Of a stretch of 45,441 nucleotides of DNA, positions 27,421-35,577 are shown piece after piece. Below the pieces are notes generated by a model. The model saw only the letters and a program-made list of their open reading frames with translations, did not search any database and was not told the DNA's origin. A program made the position numbers and the translations under genes. The DNA is from a virus, in IMG/VR virus record IMGVR_UViG_3300018083_000050, positions 1 through 45,441 of that record; one strand, 5' to 3'. Every line of letters starts with the position of its first letter. Position 1 is the stretch's first letter.

Positions 27421-28631
27421 GATTCTTTTTTCTCCGCGATAGTTTTTTCATACCGCTGAATGACGATTGGTTCCAGATACCACCAGACCTCCATCTTACC
27501 CTCGACTCGTTTCGCTTCCTCTCTGATTGCCTTCTGTGCTTTTAAACTCTCCGCAATCTTGTCGAGCTCAAACATATCAAAATACTGCCAGTGCTTCTGA
27601 CCCATCGCGATCCGGGTCATGCCGTAGTCACTTTCCTTCCGACTAAGCAACTCCCTAATAAACACCGCAGTTCCAGGTGCCGCTGCCGACTTACCACCGG
27701 AAGTCATCGCAACCTTACGAGCGCCAGGAACGAAATCCTGACAGGCGATGATCGCTTCTTTTATGTCTCCAATTTCGAGTCGAAGGTCAAGCCCCCTTGC
27801 CAGTGAGAGGAGCATGGCTGTCTTAAGGATATGATCATGAAGTCGCTCGATAGTCCCTGTGGTGTCACTATACTCACCCGCCGAGAACTGTGTATACCAA
27901 CGGTCGTAGAGTTCCTTTCCGTCATGACTCCAAACGAACTGACCTTTAACTTTTGAAATCTTGAAAAGGTGCTCAGACAATAGATTAACGTCTGGTATGT
28001 GGTCGGGACGTGATGTGAGAGAATTAACACCCGCTTTCTTGTCCGCGTGGATAATGAATGTTCTAGCGACAAATCCTCCGCCCATTGCATTATCAGGGAC
28101 AGCATCCTTGAAATGGACCTCGTTTGACGCCCCGAGGAGTGAGATACAAGGATTCTTGAGTCGCTCATCTCCAGAGCTTTTGGTGATGTTTTCCCATTGG
28201 GGGTTGTAGTGTCCGTCATATAGGTCCGTGAGAATTGTTAAAGCCGCGGGATCCTCTACGATGAAAGACGCGAACTCGGAAGTATTGAAATATCCGATAG
28301 CATCTACAATCGGAGGACCACCATTCGGCTTGGTGATTGACGACTTGAGTTTCGAAAGAGCTGCCTGAATCGTTAACCGACCAGAGAAAATCCTTGTGTT
28401 GTCTACGCATTGAACTAGCTGCTTAGCCAGCGCGACAGGCGGCCCCTTTCTGATCCCCGACTTCCCGATAAGTAGCACATATATGTTAGGATATAACTTA
28501 TACATGAACTTATCGAGATGCACCTGATTATTTACGACAGCAGAGATAGCCGAGAGACCTGCCCAATACCAGTATTTCCTTGGGCTCTCCGACGATTCTG
28601 TTGCCTTTAGTAGTTGGTTTATCCAGCTCAT
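27417..28631 (-). CDS. DUF3987-type replication ATPase
   Basis: The 404-residue product opens with PRKYWYWAGLSAISAVVNN, the start typical of DUF3987 phage proteins. A deviant P-loop follows at residues 56-65 (GKSGIRKGPP), and a Walker B-like stretch near residues 111-122 (GYFNTSEFASFI). A polar block with SLLGASNEVHF near residue 162 resembles sensor motifs. The C-terminal third is helical. This family stands in for primase-helicase functions in phages lacking DnaB, and no DnaB or DnaG-like gene was found here. It lies directly after the polymerase with an ATGA overlap. Confidence 0.78.
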   Translation of the reverse strand: MSWINQLLKATESSESPRKYWYWAGLSAISAVVNNQVHLDKFMYKLYPNIYVLLIGKSGIRKGPPVALAKQLVQCVDNTRIFSGRLTIQAALSKLKSSITKPNGGPPIVDAIGYFNTSEFASFIVEDPAALTILTDLYDGHYNPQWENITKSSGDERLKNPCISLLGASNEVHFKDAVPDNAMGGGFVARTFIIHADKKAGVNSLTSRPDHIPDVNLLSEHLFKISKVKGQFVWSHDGKELYDRWYTQFSAGEYSDTTGTIERLHDHILKTAMLLSLARGLDLRLEIGDIKEAIIACQDFVPGARKVAMTSGGKSAAAPGTAVFIRELLSRKESDYGMTRIAMGQKHWQYFDMFELDKIAESLKAQKAIREEAKRVEGKMEVWWYLEPIVIQRYEKTIAEKKES

Positions 28632-31282
28632 GCAGCCGCCGGTAGATGGTATTCGTGCATATACTTACATCCGGGACAGCCCCTGATTTTGCACTCTTTG
28701 AGATTCCTACCAATCTTCGACTCTGCAGGGATGACAATCTTCCCCCTTGGAATCGTGCAGTTGGCAAAGTCGATAGGAACCTCAATTTCTCTATGGATCA
28801 TCTCCACATACATCGGCACATACTCTGTCTTGATTAGGGCGTAGAGTGCGTCATGTGCCTCAGTAGCAAAGATAGACTCGAATCGGGTCATCTTGTTGTA
28901 GATGCCCATATCTCTCAGCTTGTCTTCAATCCGTAATCCTGCATGGCGGAGGTGATCGGGAACTGTTGACTGAGGGATATGGGCGTAAGCCTCTTTATCG
29001 AGATCGTGACCTGGAATTCCAAAGAATTGTCGATAGCGACCAAATGGGTTGACGAGAGTTCTTTGGTTAGTTCGGAGAGCTTCCCTAACTGACCAATGGA
29101 ATCCTCCGTCAGCTCTAATCTTAGGGGAATAACGATGGAATTGCTCAAGGATTTTACCCGCCTTCCATTCTGAGATGCTGATGTTTATGTTAAACTTCTT
29201 CGCGTCCGTGTTGACGATCTGCATGAGCCGCTTCTTCTGCATGTCATAATTGCCTGCATGTCGAGTAGTCTTCCCGATGAAGCGCAGCTCAGGATAACGG
29301 ACTTTAATAATGTGTGGTTCCTCCGCCAAACCGAATATCCATTTAGCTGTGAGCGAGTGGATATCCTCACCACGATTGAAAAGGTCCAGTGTGCGTTCGT
29401 CGTTACCAAGCAGAGCAACAATACGAGCCTCTGCCTGAGACATATCGGTTTCCACGATCGTATAACCATCATCTGCCTCGTATTCCGATCGAACTTCTGG
29501 ACCAAACTCTCCATGTTTCGTTAGCGTTTGCGCGGCGTGCCCTTTTTTACGAGGTCTGACAGGTGGCTTGAGAATTCCAGTAGCACTACGTCCTGTCTCA
29601 GTCCCGCAGATTTTGTAGCTAGTCCGCATGCGACCGTCGTAGTCAGGCTCAGAGATGAAATAAGTTCCGAGAGCTTTCCTAATTCTCCTGTAATCAAGTA
29701 TCCGTTCCACTGTTCGTTTATGGACTGGATTTTTACAGTTATTAGCTGCAATTGCGACAAGAGAATCCTCATCTGTTGATTCACGCGGGGGAAGCATGAA
29801 GGATTCAATACCATCGCTATCTGCTGTCGACTCGTATCGTCCCGTCGCTTTGTTTGGCTTTCCGAATAGGAGCTTGCGGATTTGGGGATGGGAATTGTAG
29901 TTGATGTCTCCACCTGTGAGCGAGTCGAGCTCTGCTTGGACTTCTTGTAGCTTCTGCGCATATTCAATCACCAGTTCTGTCTGGCGCTCCTTGTTATGTA
30001 GATAGCCTACGTTCTCCATCCGACGGTAGAAGTCGTGGAGTCGCATTGTATAACCAAGAACAAAGGTCTCGAACCAGTTAGGGAATCCGGGAACGACAAG
30101 CTCTTGACTCTGTTTGATAAACTCTGTGAGGAGTGCGTAAGTAACGACGCAGTCCCTGGCGTTGTAGCGCAGGAAGTTGAGGATGGATTCTTTTCCACCA
30201 TACTTAAACTCCTTACCGTCATCCTTGTGGAAGGGGAACTTAGTCCAAAGACTCTGATGAAAGGCTAACTTCTTCTCCCACTCAGGATAGAGATTGTGGG
30301 CCATGATCATAATGTCGGCCCAGAACGTCGGAATCTCGAAACGGCAACAGTGAGCTAATGACTGGTGGTCAAACTTGAAGTTCTGTCCGACTATCTTTAT
30401 GTTCTCATGCCCTGGATAACGACCCGCAAGGAATTCACTGACCATCTTCCACATGCGAACGAGGACGCTTTTCGGGATTCCTTGAAGATTTTGCCATGAC
30501 ATGACGTCGAGGAGCGGTATCGAAGCCCCGTGCCAGTCGTTAAACGCAAAACCGATACATACAGGGATCGCTCTAACAACCTCGATGTCGCACGTAGCGT
30601 AAAGACTACCCCTGTATTTATCGAAGAAACGCTCAAGCGCAACGTCGTCTCGGATAATTTCCAGGTCTGGCTGCGGGATGTCATATTTAGGACTCCTGCT
30701 TTCCTCTAATGCACGCGCGAGGTCCATTCGGAAAACGTATTTAAATCTGGGATTAAGTCCTCCTCTGGATCCTGAGGATTCTTTTCCGGCGAGAGCTCTA
30801 AGGAGAGCGGCTGGATGAATGTGAGGGACAGCTTTCCGGTTGAGGTGGAGTGTAGGCAGTATTGATCCTCGCCAGGACATAATCCCAGACTCACCACTCC
30901 CCTTACCCGTAATAGCCTTAAGAGCGAGGTTGCCAAGTGGAACAATACAGTTCGACTTAATGTCGCCCATCTCGTGCCAAAGCTGGTCGATCCCGTCTTC
31001 GATCTTATGACCTGTCTCAGCGGCCCGGGAGATATCGTTATTCGGTGGCCTCCATTTGAAGACGTTTGTGCGGTAGCAATCATCAAGTCTGACTTCATAG
31101 CCTAATACCTCCTTGGAGATTTCCCTTAACTGTTCATCGAGGAACTTCCCAGAGGGTCCGTAGAGGGGAATGCCATACTCATCCTCTTTGGCACCGGGGG
31201 ATTCTCCAACAAACGTGAGGGGTCCATCTGATGGTCCATAACCACCAACATAGTTCAACCCAGGAACATAGTGGTAGCTCAT
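28628..31282 (-). CDS. Uracil-DNA glycosylase / family A DNA polymerase fusion
   Basis: This 884-residue enzyme is the replicative polymerase candidate. Residues 1-200 form a UDG-like domain: GESPG at 26-30, RTNVFKWRPP at 71-80 and HPAALLR at 156-162. The 3'-5' exonuclease has D232/E234 (exo I), N301 and D305 (exo II) and Y373/D377 (exo III). The palm shows motif A at TDMSQAEAR (D613), motif B around GKTTRHAGNYDM (K671, Y679) and motif C at H810-D811-A812. Usually an acidic residue follows the Asp in motif C. The tail has C864, C869, C872 and H876, a possible zinc knuckle. The glycosylase lacks the N-terminal CxxC of iron-sulfur UDGs. It overlaps both neighbours. Confidence 0.92.
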   Translation of the reverse strand: MSYHYVPGLNYVGGYGPSDGPLTFVGESPGAKEDEYGIPLYGPSGKFLDEQLREISKEVLGYEVRLDDCYRTNVFKWRPPNNDISRAAETGHKIEDGIDQLWHEMGDIKSNCIVPLGNLALKAITGKGSGESGIMSWRGSILPTLHLNRKAVPHIHPAALLRALAGKESSGSRGGLNPRFKYVFRMDLARALEESRSPKYDIPQPDLEIIRDDVALERFFDKYRGSLYATCDIEVVRAIPVCIGFAFNDWHGASIPLLDVMSWQNLQGIPKSVLVRMWKMVSEFLAGRYPGHENIKIVGQNFKFDHQSLAHCCRFEIPTFWADIMIMAHNLYPEWEKKLAFHQSLWTKFPFHKDDGKEFKYGGKESILNFLRYNARDCVVTYALLTEFIKQSQELVVPGFPNWFETFVLGYTMRLHDFYRRMENVGYLHNKERQTELVIEYAQKLQEVQAELDSLTGGDINYNSHPQIRKLLFGKPNKATGRYESTADSDGIESFMLPPRESTDEDSLVAIAANNCKNPVHKRTVERILDYRRIRKALGTYFISEPDYDGRMRTSYKICGTETGRSATGILKPPVRPRKKGHAAQTLTKHGEFGPEVRSEYEADDGYTIVETDMSQAEARIVALLGNDERTLDLFNRGEDIHSLTAKWIFGLAEEPHIIKVRYPELRFIGKTTRHAGNYDMQKKRLMQIVNTDAKKFNINISISEWKAGKILEQFHRYSPKIRADGGFHWSVREALRTNQRTLVNPFGRYRQFFGIPGHDLDKEAYAHIPQSTVPDHLRHAGLRIEDKLRDMGIYNKMTRFESIFATEAHDALYALIKTEYVPMYVEMIHREIEVPIDFANCTIPRGKIVIPAESKIGRNLKECKIRGCPGCKYMHEYHLPAAA

Positions 31283-31680
31283 TGGAACCTATTGAATACT
31301 CGCCGAATGATGTATGACCTGATTATCGATGTGACAGAAAATATGATCACAGCAAGGATATTCGTCCTCGCCGGGATAATAATCCCAAAGAAAGGATAGA
31401 GTGTGAACTGGATGAACAAGGCGAGCAGGAATCCAGCCAGGAGATTGGCCGTAGACTCGGCAGCGGATTCTGTCCTTGTCTGTCCTAGTCTAGATTCCGC
31501 AGCGTAGAGAGTATCGTCCGATAGTTCAGGGACGTAAACAATCTTTGCTCGACCTATTGAGAATCCTCTCTCCTCTCGATCCATTTCCTCGTGGAAATCA
31601 AGAGCCTCATTCATTTCAGCACGATGTCGGTCACAGATCCAATGGGCTTCAGGATCACAGCCACAAGGTTGAGAACTCAT
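31279..31680 (-). CDS. Small membrane protein with Cys-rich N-terminus and conserved two-helix C-terminus
   Basis: The 133-residue product begins with a Cys/His cluster (CGCDP, then CDRH). It has a charged middle and ends in a pair of membrane helices (about residues 80-100 and 108-124) containing SRLGQTRTESAAESTANLL and TSIIRSYIIRR. The C-terminal block resembles a small phage membrane family I recall as DUF7220; this was not checked. The function is unknown. ATGA overlap links it to the polymerase gene. Confidence 0.75.
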   Translation of the reverse strand: MSSQPCGCDPEAHWICDRHRAEMNEALDFHEEMDREERGFSIGRAKIVYVPELSDDTLYAAESRLGQTRTESAAESTANLLAGFLLALFIQFTLYPFFGIIIPARTNILAVIIFSVTSIIRSYIIRRVFNRFQ

Positions 31681-31901
31681 AACTCCTGCACCTTCCGATA
31701 GATCTCCTCAAGCCAATCCTCCTGCTTGAGTGTGAGTTTACGACCGGCCTGTCTCTGAGTGCTGACAGATTCAACGAAGTCAATTTCCTTCGCTGTCATC
31801 TTCTCAAATTCATCCTCGAGGTAGTAGATCCAAGTGTCCCATTTGTCAGATTGGACACCCATCTCCTGTTTAGGACCTTGGTTTGGGATTCTGATTGGCA
31901 T
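31677..31901 (-). CDS. Small acidic/basic helical protein
   Basis: The 74-residue product is charged and helical after a short start (MPIRIPNQGPKQ). It has the segment MTAKEIDFVESVSTQRQAG, then LTLKQEDWLEEIYRKVQ, a pattern frequent in small phage proteins of unknown function. The stop overlaps the next ATG (ATGA). No enzymatic motif was seen. Confidence 0.72.
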   Translation of the reverse strand: MPIRIPNQGPKQEMGVQSDKWDTWIYYLEDEFEKMTAKEIDFVESVSTQRQAGRKLTLKQEDWLEEIYRKVQEL

Positions 31902-31904
31902 CGT

Positions 31905-33194
31905 CTACACCTTTATCCCTAATCTGGCGCACCCTTTCTCGTAGGTCGCCCTGTCCCTTTCAATTATGATCCACTTCCGCCCGAGGGACTTGCAAGCTGC
32001 GGCGGTGACGAACGATCCCCCAAATGGATCGAGGATAATGTTACCCTCATAAGATATATCCTGGAGATAATCTTCAACCACAGATACGGGCTTCTCGTTT
32101 GGGTGGATGAGCTTGGTTGCAGGAACAATCGGCCGTCGCTTAAACGAAGAAACTGCTGTAGGGTGGACCATTGTCGGGTTCCCTTTGACAGCCACAACCA
32201 CAAACTCAAAGTCACGATCATATTCCCAAGGACGGACCCCTCGACGGGATAGAGCGGATTCTTTCTGCCAGATAGAAGGAGTCTTGGAAACTGTAAATCC
32301 AATTCTCTCCAATTCTCCCTTGGTGTGAACCACATCATCACCATCGCCGGGTAGATCGGTCCCACAATAGTAGTGGTAGTCGTCGAGGCCACAGAAAAAG
32401 AGAAGAAAGCTATTGCTCTTGAGGACACGATAGACCTCCTTAAAGACTGGAAGTGTCCGTTGATCGAGGGTAAGGGACTTGTCGAAGAACTTGATCCAAG
32501 GTGGGTCGGAGACGCAGTGGTCGAAGGTCTTGTCCTTGAAGTGCTTCAGGATCTCGACCGAGTCCCCACAGAAAGCTTCGTTGTAGGACTCCTCCGTCGG
32601 CATGGCAGCTTCGATGGCAGAGGTCATACGACGAGCTTCGACTCTCGCAAGCTTCACCGCAGTCCTACGGTCGGTTACATTCCTCAGAGAGGGAGACCGT
32701 GCAACTGCCTGGGCGAGCATGAGATCCTCTGAGATACCACCGAGTGCCCGACCTAGCTCTGTCGCAGTGTCCCTGATACCCCAACGTGGTTCGTCTGCCT
32801 TGGGTCGGCCACGCTCAACTGGTTTCTCGGGGTCCATCCCGACTTCTCGTTGCTTCAACTGGTGGAGAGTCTGGACGAGAGCAGCTTGATCCCACCACGC
32901 CAGATTAGTTCGCTTGAGATTCTCGTGGAGCCGGACGATATTCCCATGGATCTCGTCGACGTTCCGAACCTCCGCCTCGATCTCTGCAAGCTCTAGGATC
33001 TTATGAGCTTGTATCCTCTTGTCACCGGATACCAGAGCATAAGGCTTTCCCCCAATGTTCAGCGGGCGAACAATAATGGGATGACTCATTTGATGCTCTC
33101 GGATGCTCTCCGCGAGTTCTTGAATCTCCTTAGCTCTGTCTTCTGTCTCGGCGGCTGGTTCGACGATCTCAATGTCAGCTATCGGTATCTTCAT
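31905..33194 (-). CDS. ParB-like domain fused to a DNA methyltransferase
   Basis: The 429-residue product has an N-terminal ParB/Srx-type domain (about residues 1-100, with VSGDKRIQAHKI near 55-66) and a helical linker. A class-beta adenine/cytosine-N4 methyltransferase follows: DPPW at 230-233, the catalytic motif, comes before the SAM-binding FGGS at 391-394, and HPNEKP lies at 364-369. The DPPW-then-FxGG order fits N6-adenine or N4-cytosine enzymes. The partner of the ParB fold may set where the phage methylates, and the methylation probably protects phage DNA from restriction. Upstream lies an intrinsic terminator, so this gene may need its own promoter. Confidence 0.9.
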   Translation of the reverse strand: MKIPIADIEIVEPAAETEDRAKEIQELAESIREHQMSHPIIVRPLNIGGKPYALVSGDKRIQAHKILELAEIEAEVRNVDEIHGNIVRLHENLKRTNLAWWDQAALVQTLHQLKQREVGMDPEKPVERGRPKADEPRWGIRDTATELGRALGGISEDLMLAQAVARSPSLRNVTDRRTAVKLARVEARRMTSAIEAAMPTEESYNEAFCGDSVEILKHFKDKTFDHCVSDPPWIKFFDKSLTLDQRTLPVFKEVYRVLKSNSFLLFFCGLDDYHYYCGTDLPGDGDDVVHTKGELERIGFTVSKTPSIWQKESALSRRGVRPWEYDRDFEFVVVAVKGNPTMVHPTAVSSFKRRPIVPATKLIHPNEKPVSVVEDYLQDISYEGNIILDPFGGSFVTAAACKSLGRKWIIIERDRATYEKGCARLGIKV

Positions 33195-33263
33195 CAGTCC
33201 TCCATTGGCTCAGCTTTAGTCTCAATATGCCTATCTCCTTAATTCAAACCTAACAGGTCTCAA

Positions 33264-33299
33264 TTAAAGAGAGGGAAGGGGATGATTAGTCCCCCTCCC
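33264..33299 (-). terminator. Intrinsic terminator between acidic ORF and methyltransferase
   Basis: On the minus strand, bases 33299-33290 pair with 33282-33273 around a 7-base loop: 10 pairs, one G-U, mostly G-C. TCTCTTTAA follows towards 33264. This should end the transcript of the acidic micro-protein gene, or attenuate the early operon before the methyltransferase. Confidence 0.75.
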
Positions 33300-33306
33300 A
33301 ATCTAC

Positions 33307-33486
33307 CTACTCTTCGACGTCCTCGTCTTCTTCATCGTCCGAGTCGTCGTCATCATCGTCATCGTCGTCGGAGTCCTCGTCCTCCTCATCCTCGTCTTCC
33401 AGGTCGGTATCCTCGAGGTTTTCCGGATCCACCTGTGCGGGGTCGATCTCGTTCTCGTCTTCCTTCACCGCTGCGAAATGTCTCAT
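33307..33486 (-). CDS. Extremely acidic micro-protein (59 residues)
   Basis: The minus-strand reading frame from ATG 33486 to TAG 33307 encodes 59 residues, of which 37 are Asp or Glu (63%). It begins MRHFAAVKEDENEIDP and includes a run of nine Asp near residues 40-48. AGGAGAG precedes the ATG with good spacing, and an intrinsic terminator follows. The only similar composition in the window is the acidic segment of the scaffold. Such negative tails can mimic DNA, as anti-restriction proteins do, or sequester basic proteins; this is inference. A candidate structured RNA lies just upstream. Confidence 0.75.
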   Translation of the reverse strand: MRHFAAVKEDENEIDPAQVDPENLEDTDLEDEDEEDEDSDDDDDDDDDSDDEEDEDVEE

Positions 33487-33525
33487 GTGTTCTCTCCTGG
33501 TTATGGTTGCAGATGTTCTGAGATA

Positions 33526-33648
33526 ATTTGCTGGTAGCTTAAACCTACTCGATATCCAGTCGCGCCTTTTCTGGGCCTACCAAGGATACCTACCTGCGCC
33601 CTCGTCTTATAGATATTCAGCCTTTACCGAGTGCGATGACCAGCAAAT
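33526..33648 (-). ncRNA. Candidate structured RNA or 5' leader element
   Basis: ATTTGCTGGT (33526-33535) and ACCAGCAAAT (33639-33648) are perfect 10-bp inverted copies enclosing 103 bases with no gene. Inside are repeats of GGTAGG and GTAGG on the minus strand and the near-palindrome at 33547-33560. It lies between the SSB-like gene and the acidic ORF on the transcribed strand. The span is too long for a tRNA and no tRNA arms are seen. It may be a leader RNA, a processed RNA or an origin-like structure. Confidence 0.4.
33547..33560. promoter_or_regulatory. Near-palindromic operator-like site
   Basis: ACTCGATATCCAGT is palindromic at 6 of 7 pair positions, with GATATC at its centre. It sits inside the 33487-33655 gap, about 60 bases upstream of the acidic ORF start. 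It could be a regulator site or part of the RNA structure; unproven. Confidence 0.3.
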
Positions 33649-33655
33649 CAATTAC

Positions 33656-34132
33656 TTACTCGAAACCCCCCGCCGAGACCGGAGCAGCCGACTCACCAGC
33701 ACCCTTGACCGCCAACGGGTGATCCTTCGGCAACGGAGCCCAGTCCACGATGACGTTCTTCGCCTTCTCCTGGCCGTCCTTCCCACGGTCAGTCTTCCAC
33801 TGCGCGAAGACGATGTTGCCGTTGATCTTCTCGAAGTCGTAGCGGGGATCGATGCCCGTGTCCTCCGAGAGAGGATTGGGAATGCCCTGGAGAGGACCGG
33901 TGGCGCGGACCAGAGGGTTGATGTTCTGGATGAACTTCTCCGAGAAGAAGCACTTGGTCGGGACGTTGGTCGCATCCCCCTCCTGCCCCGTCGCTTCCAG
34001 GGTGTAGTTGATGGACTCCTTGTCCTTGGCCAGCTCCTCCTTCGGGTCGTTGATCTTGGTCGCATACCAGCCCGGCTTGACGACCTTCTCCGCTTTGACT
34101 TCTTTGCTGCCGATCGAAAGCTTGATTGACAT
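33656..34132 (-). CDS. Probable single-stranded DNA-binding protein
   Basis: The 158-residue product looks OB-fold-like. It starts with a beta segment (MSIKLSIGSKEVK, then KPGWYATKI) and has internal strands around FVFAQW-type positions (NIVFAQWKT). It ends in a flexible Ala/Gly/Ser tail terminating in GGFE. The small acidic-aromatic tip resembles SSB tails that bind partner proteins. The operon order (Sak4-like ATPase just upstream, nuclease nearby) fits a recombination SSB. Some phage DUF669 proteins share this look. A 165-base non-coding stretch with a structured-RNA candidate follows it. Confidence 0.65.
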   Translation of the reverse strand: MSIKLSIGSKEVKAEKVVKPGWYATKINDPKEELAKDKESINYTLEATGQEGDATNVPTKCFFSEKFIQNINPLVRATGPLQGIPNPLSEDTGIDPRYDFEKINGNIVFAQWKTDRGKDGQEKAKNVIVDWAPLPKDHPLAVKGAGESAAPVSAGGFE

Positions 34133-34152
34133 TTGTGTATTGTCCTTGTTGT

Positions 34153-34173
34153 AACGTGTTAGTGTGAACGTGT
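34153..34173. repeat. Short direct repeat between recombination genes
   Basis: AACGTGT occurs at 34153-34159 and 34167-34173, 14 bases apart, in the 80-base gap between the SSB-like gene and the Sak4-like gene. It may be a regulator site; no promoter is clear. Confidence 0.3.
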
Positions 34174-34212
34174 GACTCGCGTGTTTGTCCGGATGCGCAA
34201 CCCCCGGTCTTG

Positions 34213-35094
34213 CTATAAAGTATCCTCCCCTCCTGAGACAGCTTCCCTCGCCGCCTGCTCAGCCGCGACAGCCGCTGCAATCTTCGCCTTGTCTTCCTCC
34301 AACTTGAGGTTGTGCTCTGCCAAGAATCCCTGGATCTGTTTGAACATCGGCAGATTGGTAATCTCGAAACGACCAGGGAGTGGAAGCGCCGACTTGCACA
34401 GGGTATCCTCTCCAGCAAGTGTGGTCACCCAACGCTTTGGAGGCATACCGATTCCGTTGAACTCCTTGGAGAAGTTGTATATCTCGTCGAAATAGGCAGG
34501 GACGAACGAAGGCGTCTTGTTGCCGAACGCCGTGATTGACTGCACCTTCTTGACGAGAGGATTGCCGTCAGCTCCACGCTCTCCTGTTATCTCTGTCTTA
34601 TCAATGGGGTGAGCGGTAAAGATGACATGACAAGGGAGAACCTTCGCTAGTTCAATTGTCTCCAGGACGGCCTGAACCTCGCCGTTGAACTCGTCCCAGG
34701 TAGGCACCTCGATGAAGTTAGCAAGTTTCTTTCCCTTACCTTTGCCCTTCTTGTTGAGCTGATAACGAATGACGGTCGCGGTGTAGCTGGTGAGTGAGTC
34801 GATGACCATTGTGGAGAAGTCACAACGGTTTTGATATTCTTCGAATTCATCACAGAACTCCTTGAAGTCGATGTAGTCTTTCCGCCCCGGTGAGGGATAA
34901 GACCCTACGACCTTATACTGGATATCTCTCCGGTTGGGAAAGAATCGTTTGACCGGTGCCATGCGGTCGTCGAAAGCGTAGAACATGATTGGGCCAGGGA
35001 AAGACGCCGCACCTACTGTCTTCCCACACCCATTCGGTCCTACAAAGAGGCCAACGAACCGACCTCCTAGAACGATATCTGCTGTGTATGCCAT
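34213..35094 (-). CDS. Sak4-like RecA-family ATPase (single-strand annealing/recombination)
   Basis: The 293-residue product has Walker A GPNGCGKT (19-26) and Walker B around VIDS (D99). A downstream HVIFTAHP stretch (156-163) is typical of AAA_24/Sak4 phage recombinases. A Lys/Gly-rich loop (KKGKGKGKK, about 115-123) may contact DNA. The Ala/Glu-rich C-terminal helix is plausible for oligomer contacts. It sits beside an SSB-like gene and near a Cas4/RecB-like nuclease, forming a recombination set. The ATG overlaps the stop of the next small membrane gene (TAATG). Confidence 0.85.
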   Translation of the reverse strand: MAYTADIVLGGRFVGLFVGPNGCGKTVGAASFPGPIMFYAFDDRMAPVKRFFPNRRDIQYKVVGSYPSPGRKDYIDFKEFCDEFEEYQNRCDFSTMVIDSLTSYTATVIRYQLNKKGKGKGKKLANFIEVPTWDEFNGEVQAVLETIELAKVLPCHVIFTAHPIDKTEITGERGADGNPLVKKVQSITAFGNKTPSFVPAYFDEIYNFSKEFNGIGMPPKRWVTTLAGEDTLCKSALPLPGRFEITNLPMFKQIQGFLAEHNLKLEEDKAKIAAAVAAEQAAREAVSGGEDTL

Positions 35095-35234
35095 TACTTT
35101 TTCTCTCCTGTAAACTCGCGGAGTCTTGCTTCATCCATCTTGATGTAGTCCGATTTGTCTCGCTTGGCCAATCTTCTCCAACGCCAGACCAGAAAAGCAG
35201 CGAGAGGAATAGCGATGAGAAATTCAGGTATCAT
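35094..35234 (-). CDS. Small single-span membrane protein (46 residues)
   Basis: Reading from ATG 35234, 46 codons encode MIPEFLIAIPLAAFLVWRWRR, then a basic/acidic tail (AKRDKSDYIKMDEARLREF). The first 17 residues form one membrane helix followed by an Arg-rich cytoplasmic face. ATGA overlap with the upstream zinc-finger gene and TAATG overlap with the ATPase gene support reality. The function is unknown. Confidence 0.72.
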   Translation of the reverse strand: MIPEFLIAIPLAAFLVWRWRRLAKRDKSDYIKMDEARLREFTGEKK

Positions 35235-35569
35235 TCTATCACCTTCCCCGCAAGAATGTCGTCGAGAAGCGTAGTGACTTCCTCAGTGGAGAGGATCTGC
35301 TTCTTCGTTTCGACCTTACCCGTCTTTCGATTGTAGGTAGGTCGATTACAGTCAGTGCAGTGGATCTTGACAATCTTGCGTGGAAAGAGGATAGCCTTCG
35401 TGATCTCGAAGACCTTGTCACACCGATAGCAAGTTGCCATCTGCCCGACGATGAATTCCTCCCGAAGATAGTGCGTGCATCCGGTGGAGACACACCGATA
35501 GGTCGCACTTGACCCATCATTCTTTGGTTGGATTCGACGATACTTATGCGGATGCTTCTTGGCTGGCAT
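35231..35569 (-). CDS. Zinc-finger protein
   Basis: The 112-residue product has paired cysteines at C26/C31, C47/C50 and C71/C74, with basic residues around them (KKHPHKYRRIQ at the start). The layout of two or three Cys pairs suggests one zinc ribbon plus an additional pair. The C-terminal helix (about residues 92-112) is acidic-leucine rich. It could bind nucleic acid or a host protein. Same-frame neighbours are coupled by ATGA. Confidence 0.75.
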   Translation of the reverse strand: MPAKKHPHKYRRIQPKNDGSSATYRCVSTGCTHYLREEFIVGQMATCYRCDKVFEITKAILFPRKIVKIHCTDCNRPTYNRKTGKVETKKQILSTEEVTTLLDDILAGKVIE

Positions 35570-35577
35570 TTTGTCCT

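Noticed and set aside
33526-33648. tRNA
   Set aside because: The inverted repeat closes 103 bases, too long, and no anticodon arm, T-loop or CCA-like end is present.
34153-34173. Confident operator
   Set aside because: Only two short 7-base copies; listed as a weak repeat instead.
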